From: Theobroma cacao
Taxonomy: Eukaryota; Streptophyta; Magnoliopsida; Malvales; Malvaceae
Direction of reading: 5' to 3'
DNA: 64,000 nt
NCBI RefSeq assembly: GCF_000208745.1
Contig: NC_030851.1
Coordinates: forward strand, 2,566,666-2,630,665
The position numbers and the translations under genes are program-made. This document shows, piece after piece, positions 1 through 10,512 of the stretch. Numbering within the stretch: the stretch's first letter is position 1; each line of letters begins with the position of its first letter. Under the pieces are notes generated by a model. It worked only from the letters and a program-made list of their open reading frames with translations. It ran no database searches and had not been told where the DNA came from.

Positions 1-574
1 CAGTTTCCAGTTACAAATCTTTCCCTTCCCATTAACACCTTTCATCTTCACCTAAAAGCCTAGCTCATGCTTGACACTTGACTTAAAGAAAAGAAAACTC
101 ATTGCATAAAGCCAACCATCTTTTCCATCAAACCTGACAATGTTAAGAACCCCCAGTTTAAAACTTTGGAACATTCCTTCCTATCCTAGGGGTGAAGTGT
201 GAACTAATGTTTTGTCCCAATGCCTGGAAGACAGCTAAGCTGTGCCCTGCACGAAAGCAAATAGATAAGCTGCAAAGCAAACGGCCATTTCCATAACGAA
301 ACAGACGAATAGCATAGGGTTTCTCTCTGTGGGACCCTATTGAGATTATGTTAGTTGCAGTTCTTGCAGCCTTTTTAATGGCACTCGAATAAAGACACCC
401 AATAGCATTCAAAGCCCTCTGCTAAAATTTTTCCCACTTCTCTAGGCTGCTAACTGCTAGCCCAAAAAGACTTCTGACCAAAATGCTTTCCTTGCCTAGT
501 CTAACCAGAACCACCATTTGTTAACTACGACTTACCACAACCCCAAGGATTAGAAAAATGTGTTTTACTTTTAC

Positions 575-1710
575 CTGTCCAGAGGCAATTTTGAGCTGGA
601 AATGGTGAAGCTCCCAAGGGGTAGAGGTCACATGGACAGCATAGAAAGTAGCTGGGTTTCTGTATGAAATCTTGACCGTTGAATTTAGTGAAAGCATATC
701 TGTTGGCACCCCTGATTGATCATTTCCTGCCTGATAATAGAAGTTCTCGAACACTATGTGCTGCTCACACACCAACACACATAGTTTAGAGAAGAATGTT
801 TATTAGTACTACTACTTGATTAAATTAATTAGTTCAATTAAAAAAACAATAAAGCTTAAATTGCGGGATTGAGCAATCAAAACGGCGCCCATTCCACATT
901 CCTAGCCCCTAGATATCAGCAAAATGTCTAATTCCGCGATGGAAACCCGTGAACTGAGTCTCTGAGTTGACTCACAACGAAGAGAGGGTTAAACGTTTCC
1001 ATCGATGGAGAGGGAATTCCGTTTTGGTTTCAGGAAACATTCAATGCTAGGTGCCAAGTGCCAACTATGATTTCCTAATCAGTAATTATTGATTTACACA
1101 TTTTAAGTAAAACAACTGTAATCACAGAGTTTACTCAGTTCACAGAAAAAGTTTAGTGACCAAAAAGAGCAAAATTAGCTTAATGTTTACGATCACCATT
1201 GACCAAACCCGACTCCGGGAACAACTGAGTCAACTCAGTAGAAACCAATTTACAGAAAAAAGAACTCACCCTGACGAAGACTTTAGGCTTGTAACTTCTG
1301 CTAGCACCCCACAAGATCAAAGAAAACACCGCAAACAGCACGAAAAACAAGAAAACAAGGCAAAGATAAAGCCTGACGTTGTTAGCCCTGCGTCCATCGC
1401 GACCGTCCATTTCATCGTCATCGTCATCGTCATCATCGCCATGACCAATCTGCACATGCTTCCAAGCGGAAAGGCTCCTCGGGTTCTTAAGCGAAGCCGA
1501 GAACCTGGACGTAGACGACTCCCTGGAGTGGTGAATGGGGGAGCAATGGTAATAATGGTGCGTTGGTGAAGCCGTGGGACTCGACCCATACGACATCTTC
1601 TCGACGTCATGGTTCGAAGGGCTCTGAACGTAGTAAACAGGCCTTCTAGGGGACCTCGGTGGCCATGACGCATCAATACTCGTCCCTTCAGAATCCGTTT
1701 TCGCATGCAT
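575..1710 (-). CDS. NDR1/HIN1-like (LEA_2 family) membrane protein, 3' part outside window
   Basis: Two exons are visible: 1270..1710 (147 codons from the ATG of MHAKTDSEG) and 575..760 (62 codons). The donor after 1270 reads AGG|GTGAGT, the acceptor before 760 reads GAGCAG, and the donor after 575 reads CAG|GTAAAA. The N terminus has the RSPRRPVYYVQSPS signature and the SRESSTSRFS motif of the plant At1g45688/At5g42860 group. A single hydrophobic segment (about residues 113-135) follows an acidic run of eight Asp. Exon 2 begins the LEA_2/WHy-like domain, with NSTVKISYRNPATF and VHVTSTP. The remaining exon or exons were not found before position 1, so the gene is truncated by the window edge. 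By family it is a type II membrane protein with an extracytoplasmic LEA_2 domain; the role is unknown, with stress or defence association only by analogy. No ATG extends the frame upstream of 1710. Confidence 0.85.
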
Positions 1711-2939
1711 TTTTCTCCTCCCTTTTCTGGCCAACACTTTGAGACAAAGATCAAGAAGATCAAAGGCTATGGTTTTCCAATACAAGCCTTTCGGGGGGGT
1801 TTGTTTATATTAATTATTGGTAAACGAGAAAGGAAAGCGACGCAAGGAAGGAAGCGAGAAGCAATGTTACAGAGGGGGAGGAGTCGCTCTGTTTGCGTTT
1901 AATGTGCTTCCGACTTCAAGGTTTTTCGAGTCACGAGACACGGAAATTGATCCTGTTTTTGTCTATGTTTTTCTTAGGAGTGGAATGAGCACATTGCATG
2001 CGGACCTGACTTTGGGATGCCGTTCCTGTGTATCACTGACGCTATTTTTTGGGCCCCACACAAGATCAAATCCAACGGTCATTAATCATCATTCATCAAT
2101 GCCAGGGACCGTTACTTCCTCTTTATGTACTATTTTCTGCTATGATATCGACCACTCTAAATTTACATTTTTTTTCTTTTCTAATAAGAAAAAAATTGTA
2201 TTAAATAAATATATTTTTTATTATTTTAAAATTATCACATTAATTATCAATTATTGTAATTAATTTTTTAAAAAATGAGTCTACACCATTGACATTTTCA
2301 AAGTCAAATTTTGGTTTTTTTTTAATCTTAATTGTTGGTAAATGTTTTTATTAAATAGAAGTGTATAAAATTATTTCAATATTTAATTATATAGTATGAA
2401 TATTTGTAATTATGAGAAAATGACTCTTTTATATATTTTTTAATTGGTATTTTATAAATTTTTTATTAAAATTTTTACATCTAATATGTAAGAGTATATT
2501 TATTTCTTAAACAATTTTTTTAATTGATTTTAATATTATTTTTATTAACCTAATCTTCATCGGTGGATAGTTGATGCCACATAAACCTAGTTTGACATTG
2601 CTATTGCTGTTGAAAAGAACTGGATTTAAAAAGTACTTTTTAGCCTGATCAAGTTCAACCCTGAAAACTTTAAACCCCTGTTCTTTCTTTAGCCATCGCC
2701 GGCCATGGCTTCGCCGACGGCGGCACCACCTTTTCCACCTCCCTTCTGTCTCCTGAGCCCTTCTCCCTATTTCTCTCTCTCTCTTTCAATTTGATTTAAA
2801 AAAACTCAGTTAAAAGGAATATTGTAGCTACAGTGCAATTTACACTCGATTTTAATAGTCGGTATAGATTGATTTTCAATCGAAATAATCCTGATGAGGA
2901 AAAGAGAATTACAACACAAAAATTCTATAGGATAAGATT
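1711..2939. other. Intergenic: upstream of the NDR1-like gene, downstream of cpSRP43
   Basis: The part next to 1710 is the presumed 5' leader and promoter of the NDR1-like gene (minus strand). From about 2150 to 2560 the DNA is strongly AT-rich with no convincing open frame. Short frames here do not resemble known proteins and lack exon-like junctions. The part near 2830-2939 is the likely 3' UTR of cpSRP43. Confidence 0.6.
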
Positions 2940-4145
2940 TCATGAACCATCCACACTTGATTGGTTCTTCACAGCGCCATTTCCATCAATCTGTCCCGAG
3001 GCATCAACACTTGGTTGGCTCTTGACTGCACCGTTGCCCTCAATCTGCCCTGCCTCGAACTCCTTAATCAAATCAGGATCAACATTCTCCTCTGGCTCCC
3101 AAGTAGCCTCCTCCATATCCGCCCATTTCACGAGATACTCATTCTTCCCGTCGTCACCCATTCTTTTCCCCACAACTCCCTCAGCCACAGCATACTCTAA
3201 CCCTGCCTCGAAGTCCCTCGCCAAATCCTCAGCTACAAACCTTGCTTTAACCCACTCATTGTCACTACCGTCTTTCCATTTTATCAAATACTCCAAGTTT
3301 TCACCTTTCCCTCTCTTCTCCAATATCTCCTGCACCTCAGCATACTCATATATTGCCCCCTCTAATACCTTTATCACACTTTCAAGCCCCAGTCGTCTAC
3401 CGAATTGCATTGGGTTCCCTTTGGGGGTCACCTTTAGAATCTCCTTAGCTAAAGCTAAGGGTGTCAAACCCCTGTCATCTTCGAGTTCAGGATCCGCCCC
3501 GAGATCCAACAACAATTTAGCTACACCAGGTTTGACATACCCAGCTGCCATATGAAGAGCCGTTAACCCACCAGCATTGTCACGATGGTCAATATCAGCT
3601 CCAGCTTCAGCTAGGATCTTAACACATGGCTCCGAGCCAAGACCTGATACAAAGAGAAGGGCAGTTCTGCCATCTGGGTCTACAGCATCCACGTCACGCC
3701 AATCTTCCTCGGCTGCTAAGAGCTCCGCCAAAGCCTTCTCGTCAGCTTTCTTAGACGCTGTCCACCATGGGGTTTCGTATTCTGCCACCACATCCTTGGC
3801 TATGAAATCATGTGGAACCCATGAAGGGGCATGACCGTCTTTCCACTCTATCAAGTATTCCATGCCTTTCCCACCTGGGAGAGCTCTGTTGCCGATGATT
3901 TTGCTGACTTCACCATAAGATTCATCCGCTTCATCCTTAACGTCTGCTTGGAGTGTGTACCCTGTTTCTTGGAAGCTCTTTTCTTGGTCTTGGACAGCGA
4001 ACAGAGCAAAACCTCTGTTGGGTTTGATGTGATTTGTTTTCGTAGCAAGGAACTGGAGGGGTTGGGGAGAGATGGAAAGTGAGAGCTTCGGTTTCGGGGA
4101 AAGATCGAGACGAGAGAGAGTTTGGTTTACGAAGAGAGTTTCCAT
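2940..4145 (-). CDS. CPSRP43: Chloroplast signal recognition particle 43 kDa protein (cpSRP43)
   Basis: Single-exon frame of 401 codons. The protein targets light-harvesting chlorophyll a/b proteins through the stroma to the Alb3 insertase, together with cpSRP54, and acts as their ATP-independent chaperone. The sequence shows a Ser-rich chloroplast transit peptide (about residues 1-50), a first chromodomain (about 76-125, [19 protein letters not shown] then YLIEWKDG), ankyrin repeats (about 130-262, with [12 protein letters not shown] and [16 protein letters not shown]), a second chromodomain (about 267-315, [19 protein letters not shown]) and a third (about 318-365, [20 protein letters not shown]). 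This order is unique to cpSRP43. The length is slightly above the usual because of an 18-residue tandem duplication at the very C terminus (residues 366-401). Lack of introns is normal for this gene. The start gives a complete transit peptide. Confidence 0.97.
   Translation of the reverse strand: METLFVNQTLSRLDLSPKPKLSLSISPQPLQFLATKTNHIKPNRGFALFAVQDQEKSFQETGYTLQADVKDEADESYGEVSKIIGNRALPGGKGMEYLIEWKDGHAPSWVPHDFIAKDVVAEYETPWWTASKKADEKALAELLAAEEDWRDVDAVDPDGRTALLFVSGLGSEPCVKILAEAGADIDHRDNAGGLTALHMAAGYVKPGVAKLLLDLGADPELEDDRGLTPLALAKEILKVTPKGNPMQFGRRLGLESVIKVLEGAIYEYAEVQEILEKRGKGENLEYLIKWKDGSDNEWVKARFVAEDLARDFEAGLEYAVAEGVVGKRMGDDGKNEYLVKWADMEEATWEPEENVDPDLIKEFEAGQIEGNGAVKSQPSVDASGQIDGNGAVKNQSSVDGS
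2943..3050 (-). repeat. In-frame tandem duplication of 54 bases at the end of cpSRP43
   Basis: Residues 366-383 ([18 protein letters not shown]) and 384-401 ([18 protein letters not shown]) are the same 18-residue unit with four substitutions. The matching DNA units are 2997..3050 and 2943..2996, directly before the stop codon. The repeat lies after the third chromodomain, so it should be an unstructured tail. Confidence 0.9.
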
Positions 4146-4987
4146 GCCTGAGCCTATGCCTGGTGCAAGGAAAGTGAGTTTGAAGAGTTAGCAAAGCAAA
4201 GTGAAGTGGCGTCCGCCTGTTGGGTGTAATCTCGAGAAGGAGAGATTTTGGGATAAGGAACGCCATCCATTTTTTGGTCGCTTTTCGGGGATGGGACGAT
4301 AACATTGGTGTTGCTTATTGCGTTGTTCAGCTTGGGTTTCGTCCACGTAAAATATTTTAAGCAATTTCCTTTTGTGGCTGAGGAGTAACCAGGCTGAACT
4401 CTCCAGGGTCCCCGACTGCATCAGATGATGGACCAAGTTTCCCAATCTCCCTCACCCATTTTCATCCAAGTCTAATTGGGTTGCCGAAAGGCTGCAGCAA
4501 CTGGGTTAAACTATTGGGTCAGATTGAGATTGGCCTGCTTAGATCTCCCCTTTGGGGCTTCACTCAGGTTCCAGAGAAGTGTATCCCAATTGACAATTGC
4601 TGACTTGAATTCCTTTTCCCTGTTCATGAATCATGATTTCCATAAAAAGAAAAAGGAAAAATCAATTCATGACACTGACTTGATAAATCTGACTAAACTT
4701 TACTTGCAAGTTACAGGTCTCCTTTTACTCCCTTTAAAAATTTGAAATGGAGATTGCTAGTACTGTTTCCCTTCTTTTCTTTTTGTAAAGTAATGAAATG
4801 ATGACAAATTGCTTTTGATCTAAATGAGGCCAATCCACCACTTCTAGTGATCACTTCAATTTTCAGGTTAATCAAGCGGCCAGTTTAGATACAAATACAT
4901 TAAACTTCTTTTTGAGTTCCTGTTGATCATCATCCTTGATTTGAGGCTGGAAATTTTGGTTGCAAACTGATATATTTGCCAATATAC

Positions 4988-5013
4988 AAAAAAAAAAAAA
5001 AAAAAAAAAAAAA
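4988..5013. repeat. Poly(A) run of 26 bases
   Basis: An uninterrupted run of A follows AATATAC. No retroposed gene was recognised on its left side, so it may be a simple homopolymer or the tail of a decayed retroposon. Confidence 0.7.
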
Positions 5014-6662
5014 TCCTTTCTGACTTTCTTTCCCGTGTGTGATTCTTCCTCACGGCAACACAGCTCAGCAAATTAGCTAAAATGGACAAGAGTCCAACTG
5101 GCAGACTCGCCTCTTCAATCACGCCTGAAAGGAGCTAAAAGAAAACCAGTCTTATTCAGTGTATTTATTCGTAGTTTTCTTTCTTCTTTTCAATCTTGTT
5201 GTGGTATAAACAATTTGACAATGAACACAAATGGGTACTAACCCTGCATACATTTTTTGGTTTTGGAGTGTGAAAATGTTGATCTCAACTAGCTAATCAA
5301 CTTACGGAACCAAAAGTAAAATATTAAGGCCCTGTATTTGTCAATTGCTAGCTGGAAATTTAAATTCTTGAGAACTACTTAGAAACAATGATTTGGAAAA
5401 TATTTTTTAAAAAATTATGCATGATTATCGTTTTCATGTCATTTCTCTCGATATTAACACACCCATTAAGTCGTGTTTATAAATTTGAACAATTCTCATA
5501 TTTCACATTTAATACAAAGATCAGATTGTGACAAAAGTGTTGAGTAAAAGGCTCCATCAAATTTATAACACGTATTGACTAAGAGCACAAAGCAAAAAAA
5601 AATCCGGTTTAATAGATGTGAGATTGCTTTTCTTTTAATCAATTTAATCATTGTTCTAATGCTCTCACGTATAAATATAACAAACCTATTATTTATAACA
5701 GTCTACCACATAAAAAATAAGTAATTGAATAGATAATACCTATTCTAATACAACACTGAATTTTTAAGACAAACATCTAACTTAAAATCAATTGAGTTTA
5801 AATAGAATAATTTTTATTATATTTATATATTCAAGATACTCTAACTTAAAAGTTAAGTTTTCTTTATGATCATAATAAATTTATTACGTGACAATTTATC
5901 AAAAAGAAAAACAACAAAAAGAGATTTTTTCATCACCATCCTAATTTGTTTTATTCTTGTGCTTGCTACTTATTTCATTACTTTATGATTTCCAACTCTT
6001 TTATGGCAAGTGATTTACAATGATTTTGTGGGGACATAGAGTCATATAGATACAAATCAAGCCCTAATATAAAAAAAATCATCCTTATATTAAAAAAAGC
6101 ATTGATTTGTTTAGCATGATATGAATGAGGGTATTATATTTGACTTACCAATCAATTCAAGCAATATGAAAACTCACTGTCATCATTCTGTCCACAGCAC
6201 AAAGAGCCCGCAGTGTAAGCAAAGAATGTCCCAACTCCCATTACATTCTCCGCGTACAATTATTTCCTTAGCATGAAAAAACAATAATGCTGATCATCTT
6301 CCATCACCACCGTCCCTATAGTGGGTCCAAACGATATACAGCAATACCAGCCGTTGATCTTCCTAAGGTGGGCTTGTTAGGACCCAGACCAGAGTTTTAA
6401 ACCCACATGGAAATGCCGTGTGTAGCGTCAGAAATCACGGGCGCATTTCGTCCCCAGCTCATGCATTTGTGAAATTTTAAACCCGTCAACGCGGTTTCCT
6501 CTTCATTACCTACTCTCGTTTCCACCCTAACAAGGACATTTTCGTCACTACATTTGACATGTCGCTTACGTATCAAATTCCTATTGGATAGTTTGTGAAT
6601 GGACCGAAATTTGGATCTTTCTGGTGGGTCAATCACCGCATTCAAAACCCCACTAAGCACAC

Positions 6663-6669
6663 TATATAA
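6663..6669 (+). promoter_or_regulatory. Probable TATA box of the SKS gene
   Basis: TATATAA occurs 356-362 bases before the SKS start codon and about 30 bases before a pyrimidine-rich stretch that would suit a transcription start near 6695. This implies a leader of about 330 nt. Confidence 0.5.
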
Positions 6670-6780
6670 ACATGATCACACTCCTCCAACCAACACGAAA
6701 GCTTCTCAATTCTTCTCTCATTTTCTCTTCTTCTTTCTTTCTCAGATCATCAGTTCTTTTTGGTTGGTTTTATTACTTTG

Positions 6781-6837
6781 ATGCATTCATTCGCTCATTT
6801 TCTTTTTGGGGGTTCCCTCTTTGGCAATGCACTTTAA
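6781..6837 (+). other. Upstream ORF in the SKS leader (18 codons)
   Basis: If transcription starts near 6695 and the leader is not spliced, the ATG at 6781 opens a short frame (MHSFAHFLFGG and so on) ending in TAA at 6837, well before the main start at 7025. It is a candidate for translational control, but it may be chance. Confidence 0.3.
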
Positions 6838-7024
6838 ATAAGTCACGTACGCATCAGTTACTATAGACCACATTGAAGTCCCTTGTCCTGTAAAGGCATA
6901 ACCTTTCTTTAGTAGGTTTACCGAAGCCTGTCTGTCTAGTTTCCTTAGACCTTCTATATCTTCAGACCCTGCCCTTAAACCAATATCCCAAATTCTCTTC
7001 TTCTCCACCAGGACAAATCACAAA

Positions 7025-9889
7025 ATGTTGCTGATGATAGAATCCAGCTTTTGGCAAAGATGTGCTGCCTTCTTGGTTCTTGCTGCTGCTGTTGTTGTTG
7101 TTCAGGCAGAGGATCCTTACAGGTTCTTCAACTGGAATGTTACTTATGGTGATATTTACCCACTTGGGGTTCGCCAGCAGGTTTGGAAATTAATATTATT
7201 TATGCTATCAGTTTTATTTTCTTTGGGGTTATATAAGGCTTCTGAGATCATCTGAAAAGAGACGTTTTATTTGTTGTTTACAGGGAATTCTCATTAATGG
7301 GCAATTTCCAGGGCCTGAACTCTATTCTGTCACCAATGACAACCTCATCATCAATGTCTACAACAACTTGGATGAACCTTTTCTTCTATCATGGTGAGCA
7401 ACTACGATCAGTCTAGTTTTGCTCCTTTTCTTCTAAAATGGATTTCACATATCATGAGATATCTTTTCTGAAGATGAACACTTAGGCAGCCTAGCATGCA
7501 TACTAGGCATTGGGCAGCTTACAACTCAGTATCTATAAATTAAGCTGCCTTTGCCTCCCAAAGTTATAATATTGTTGCACCACGGACCTCCTATAGTCCT
7601 ATTAAAAACAACAGTTTACACAGCAGAGTATATCTGGCTTGTAAGAAATTCCAGGACAATAAACGTGTTTTAATTAATGACTATGCTTCTTTTTCTTATT
7701 GTCATTATAGATTATAGAAGAAGATATTTAAGAATAATTGATGTGTAAATCTTGCGTGCAAGAGACAAATACTTTAAAAACTTCTTGAATATCAAATCCA
7801 AAGTGCAGCACCATTCCAGCTTTTGATGGTGATTGCCGATTGCATTTCTAGGCATAAGTACAAAATTTAAACATATAGCATGTGCAGATAATGATCATTC
7901 TTGGTACATTAAAGTTGTGAAAGCGACCATGATCATCCTTCGGACCTAACTTTTGACTTTAGTTTGTTTTCCCATCATGAAACGTGATTGGTCAGCTACT
8001 CTTACAAGAGGTTATATACTAATTTTAGAAATTTTTTTTTGTTATGTGTCTAGGAATGGGGTGCAGCAAAGGAGAAACTCGTATGAGGATGGAGTATATG
8101 GGACTACATGCCCAATCCCTCCAGGCAAGAACTTCACTTACATTTTACAGGTGAAAGATCAAATCGGAAGCTTTTTCTACTTTCCATCCCTTGCTTTCCA
8201 TAAGGCTGCTGGCGGCTTTGGAGGCATCAAGATCCTCAGTAGGCCCAGGATTCCTGTCCCTTTCCCGGACCCTGCTGGTGATTTCACAGTTCTTATTGGA
8301 GATTGGTTCAAGACTGATCACAGGGTAAACAAACAAGTTACTTATTACATACGGAGCTATGCTGATCACCAAATCAATTATGTAACTTGACATTCATTAT
8401 TTCTTTTACTTATTATTGCAGCAACTGAAAGCTAGGTTAGATGGTGGTCATAAGCTTCCTTTCCCAGACGGCATTCTGATAAATGGCCATGGACCTAATG
8501 GCGTAATTTTCACAGTTGAACAAGGTAAATTTGGACGGACTTAGACAGTTTAAACTCTTTAATCTGCCTCTGGGATTTGGTAGTGGTAACAATTGGTACT
8601 CTTCTGTGTGCCACAGGCAAAACTTACAGGTTTAGGATATCAAATGTTGGGCTTCAGAACACACTCAATTTCCGCATTCAAGGTCACTCAATGAAGCTCG
8701 TCGAGGTAGAGGGAACCCACACCGTCCAGACCATCTACGAATCTCTTGATGTCCATGTGGGTCAGTCCTACTCTGTGCTTGTTACAATGGACCAAACTGC
8801 CAAGGATTTCTACATTGTGGCCTCAACCCGTTTCACTGACAAGATCCTTACCACCACTGCCAGTCTTCACTACAGTAACTCCAACAAGGCAGTGTCAGGT
8901 CCTATTCCTGGTGGACCTACTGACCAAATAGATTGGTCTCTTAACCAGGCTCGATCCATAAGGTAAAAACTTGATCCAGTTACTCCATTCAAATCCACTT
9001 GGAACTCATATTTGTCCAATCAAACTCATGTAAGTATTTCATTTCGGTGCATTTCAGGACTAACCTGACAGCAAGTGGACCAAGGCCGAATCCACAGGGA
9101 TCATACCACTACGGTCTCATTAACATCACCAGAACGATCAAGCTAGTGAGTTCAGCTGCTCAAGTCAATGGGAAGCAAAGATACGCAGTTAACAGCGTGT
9201 CCTTTGTCCCAGCTGATACACCCCTCAAGCTAGCTGACTACTTCAAGATTGATGGTGTTTTTCGAGTTGGAAGCATCTCAGACAGTCCAGCCGGCAAAAA
9301 GATGTACCTTGACACATCGGTCATGGGTGCTGATTTTAGAGCCTTTGTGGAAATTGTGTTTGAGAACCATGAAAGCATTGTCCAGAGCTGGCATATTAAT
9401 GGATACGCCTTCTGGGTTGTCGGGTAAGAACTTGCAGAAATAACCGAGTCAAAATTTTGACGCCAATCCCAGAATTTCCCTAAACTTACACTACTTTTCT
9501 ATGGCAGCATGGATGGAGGATTGTGGACTCCAGATAGTCGTAAACAGTACAACTTAAGGGATGCAGTTTCACGCAGTACCACACAGGTTAGTAAACCCAG
9601 TACCTCTTTTTCTCCAATATAAAGATCCACTCTGTTCTAACATAGAAGGAAACTAAAATTATGGTTGGTGTTGCAGGTATATCCTAGATCATGGACTGCT
9701 ATCTACATTGCTCTTGATAATGTTGGAATGTGGAACGTGAGAACTGAATTTTGGGCACGGCAATATCTCGGACAACAATTTTACTTGCGAGTATACTCAC
9801 CCGTGGAGTCAGTCAGGGATGAATACCCCATTCCAAAGAATGCCCTGCTCTGTGCCAGAGCCGCAGGAAAAAGCACAAGACCTCTCTGA
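7025..9889 (+). CDS. SKU5-similar (SKS) multicopper-oxidase-like secreted protein
   Basis: Eight exons: 7025..7180, 7284..7393, 8054..8324, 8422..8524, 8617..8962, 9058..9423, 9508..9586, 9677..9889. They join in phase to 547 codons, the usual SKS length. Residues 1-28 are a signal peptide ending VVVVQA before EDPYRFFNWNVTYGD. Three cupredoxin-type domains follow (INGQFPGPELYSVTNDN; INGHGPNGVIFTVEQG; then VVGMDGGLWTPDSR in the last). As in the family, the copper ligands of true laccases and ascorbate oxidases are missing: SFFYFPSLAFHKA replaces the HGH site and NVRTEFWARQYLG replaces HCHIE. A redox reaction is therefore unlikely. SKS proteins act in the cell wall in directional growth and pollen tube development. 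The C terminus lacks a clear GPI-anchor hydrophobic tail, unlike SKU5. A polyadenylation signal lies at 10014. Confidence 0.95.
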
Positions 9890-10013
9890 AACAAATTTGC
9901 AGCCGAAGTTTGTTCTGAATTAACCATTACAAGTACAAAAATGACCCACAGCTTTTAAGGTCTCAATTCTTTTTCAACAGAATTTGTATTTGGTTTGTAA
10001 CTACAGAATCGTC

Positions 10014-10019
10014 AATAAA
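10014..10019 (+). terminator. Polyadenylation signal of the SKS gene
   Basis: AATAAA lies 125 bases after the SKS stop codon in an AT-rich context, a suitable near-upstream element for plant polyadenylation. Confidence 0.5.
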
Positions 10020-10426
10020 TGTTTAAATTAAACATTCTTTTTTGCTGAGTAAAGATTGTAAGGCTCAATTCCTGTTGTAAACAAGCTGTGTAAAGCTTAC
10101 TCTACTTGCTGACACAAACTTTTAACTCCTTTGATACCCTAACATGCAAAGATACCCTCATTGTCATGAGAAGAACGGGATAAGCAAACCCTGAAAGGAA
10201 GTAGATTCTCGAGGACAAAAATTTGTAAGCAACCGAAATACGTTTCCTTGTTTCCATCGTAACTCCCTAGAAAAAGTCAGTAAGGTCAATGATGTGAAGA
10301 ACCGTTCAAGAAGGGTCAATCCGGCCTTGGAATTATTACGACATTCCGCCTAATAGGACGGAACTATACTCCTTGTAGTTTTGAGCACCTTCGGTATTCC
10401 CTACAGTTTTCTAGGACCTCTTCGCA

Positions 10427-10433
10427 TATAAAA
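10427..10433 (+). promoter_or_regulatory. Probable TATA box of the GDSL gene
   Basis: TATAAAA stands 80 bases before the GDSL start codon, giving a predicted leader of about 50 nt. Confidence 0.5.
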
Positions 10434-10512
10434 ATGTACCAAAATATCGATTGTTCCATCGAGAAAGATTAGAAGGGTTCATAGGAAACAAGGTTTCTTT
10501 TCTCGATTTCCC

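Larger units (their letters stand above)
4146..7024. other. Intergenic: cpSRP43 promoter side, AT-rich spacer, SKS promoter
   Basis: Positions 4146-4450 are the leader and promoter of cpSRP43 (minus). A run of 26 A lies at 4988..5013. From 5300 to 6130 the sequence is AT-rich with no exon-like frame. From 6600 onward it is the promoter and leader of the SKS gene, with pyrimidine-rich sequence near 6710-6750. No gene was recognised. Confidence 0.6.
9890..10512. other. Intergenic: SKS 3' UTR and GDSL promoter
   Basis: This holds the 3' UTR of SKS with AATAAA at 10014 and the promoter of the GDSL gene with a TATA box at 10427. No other gene was seen. Confidence 0.7.

Noticed and set aside
158..412. 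Minus-strand frame of 84 codons left of the NDR1-like exons
   Set aside because: It lies where the second intron of that gene is expected and lacks the LEA_2 domain continuation (no FYQ-type or later motifs). It looks like chance.
1156..1569. Plus-strand frame of 137 codons opposite the NDR1-like exon 1
   Set aside because: It is the antisense shadow of a well-supported exon, with a low-complexity run caused by the Asp codons.
2833..3834. Plus-strand frames over cpSRP43
   Set aside because: They are antisense to an intact conserved gene and rich in Ser and Pro as expected for shadows.
7025..9889. True ascorbate oxidase or laccase
   Set aside because: The His-Cys-His copper ligands of all sites are absent. 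The length and domain order fit the SKU5-similar group.
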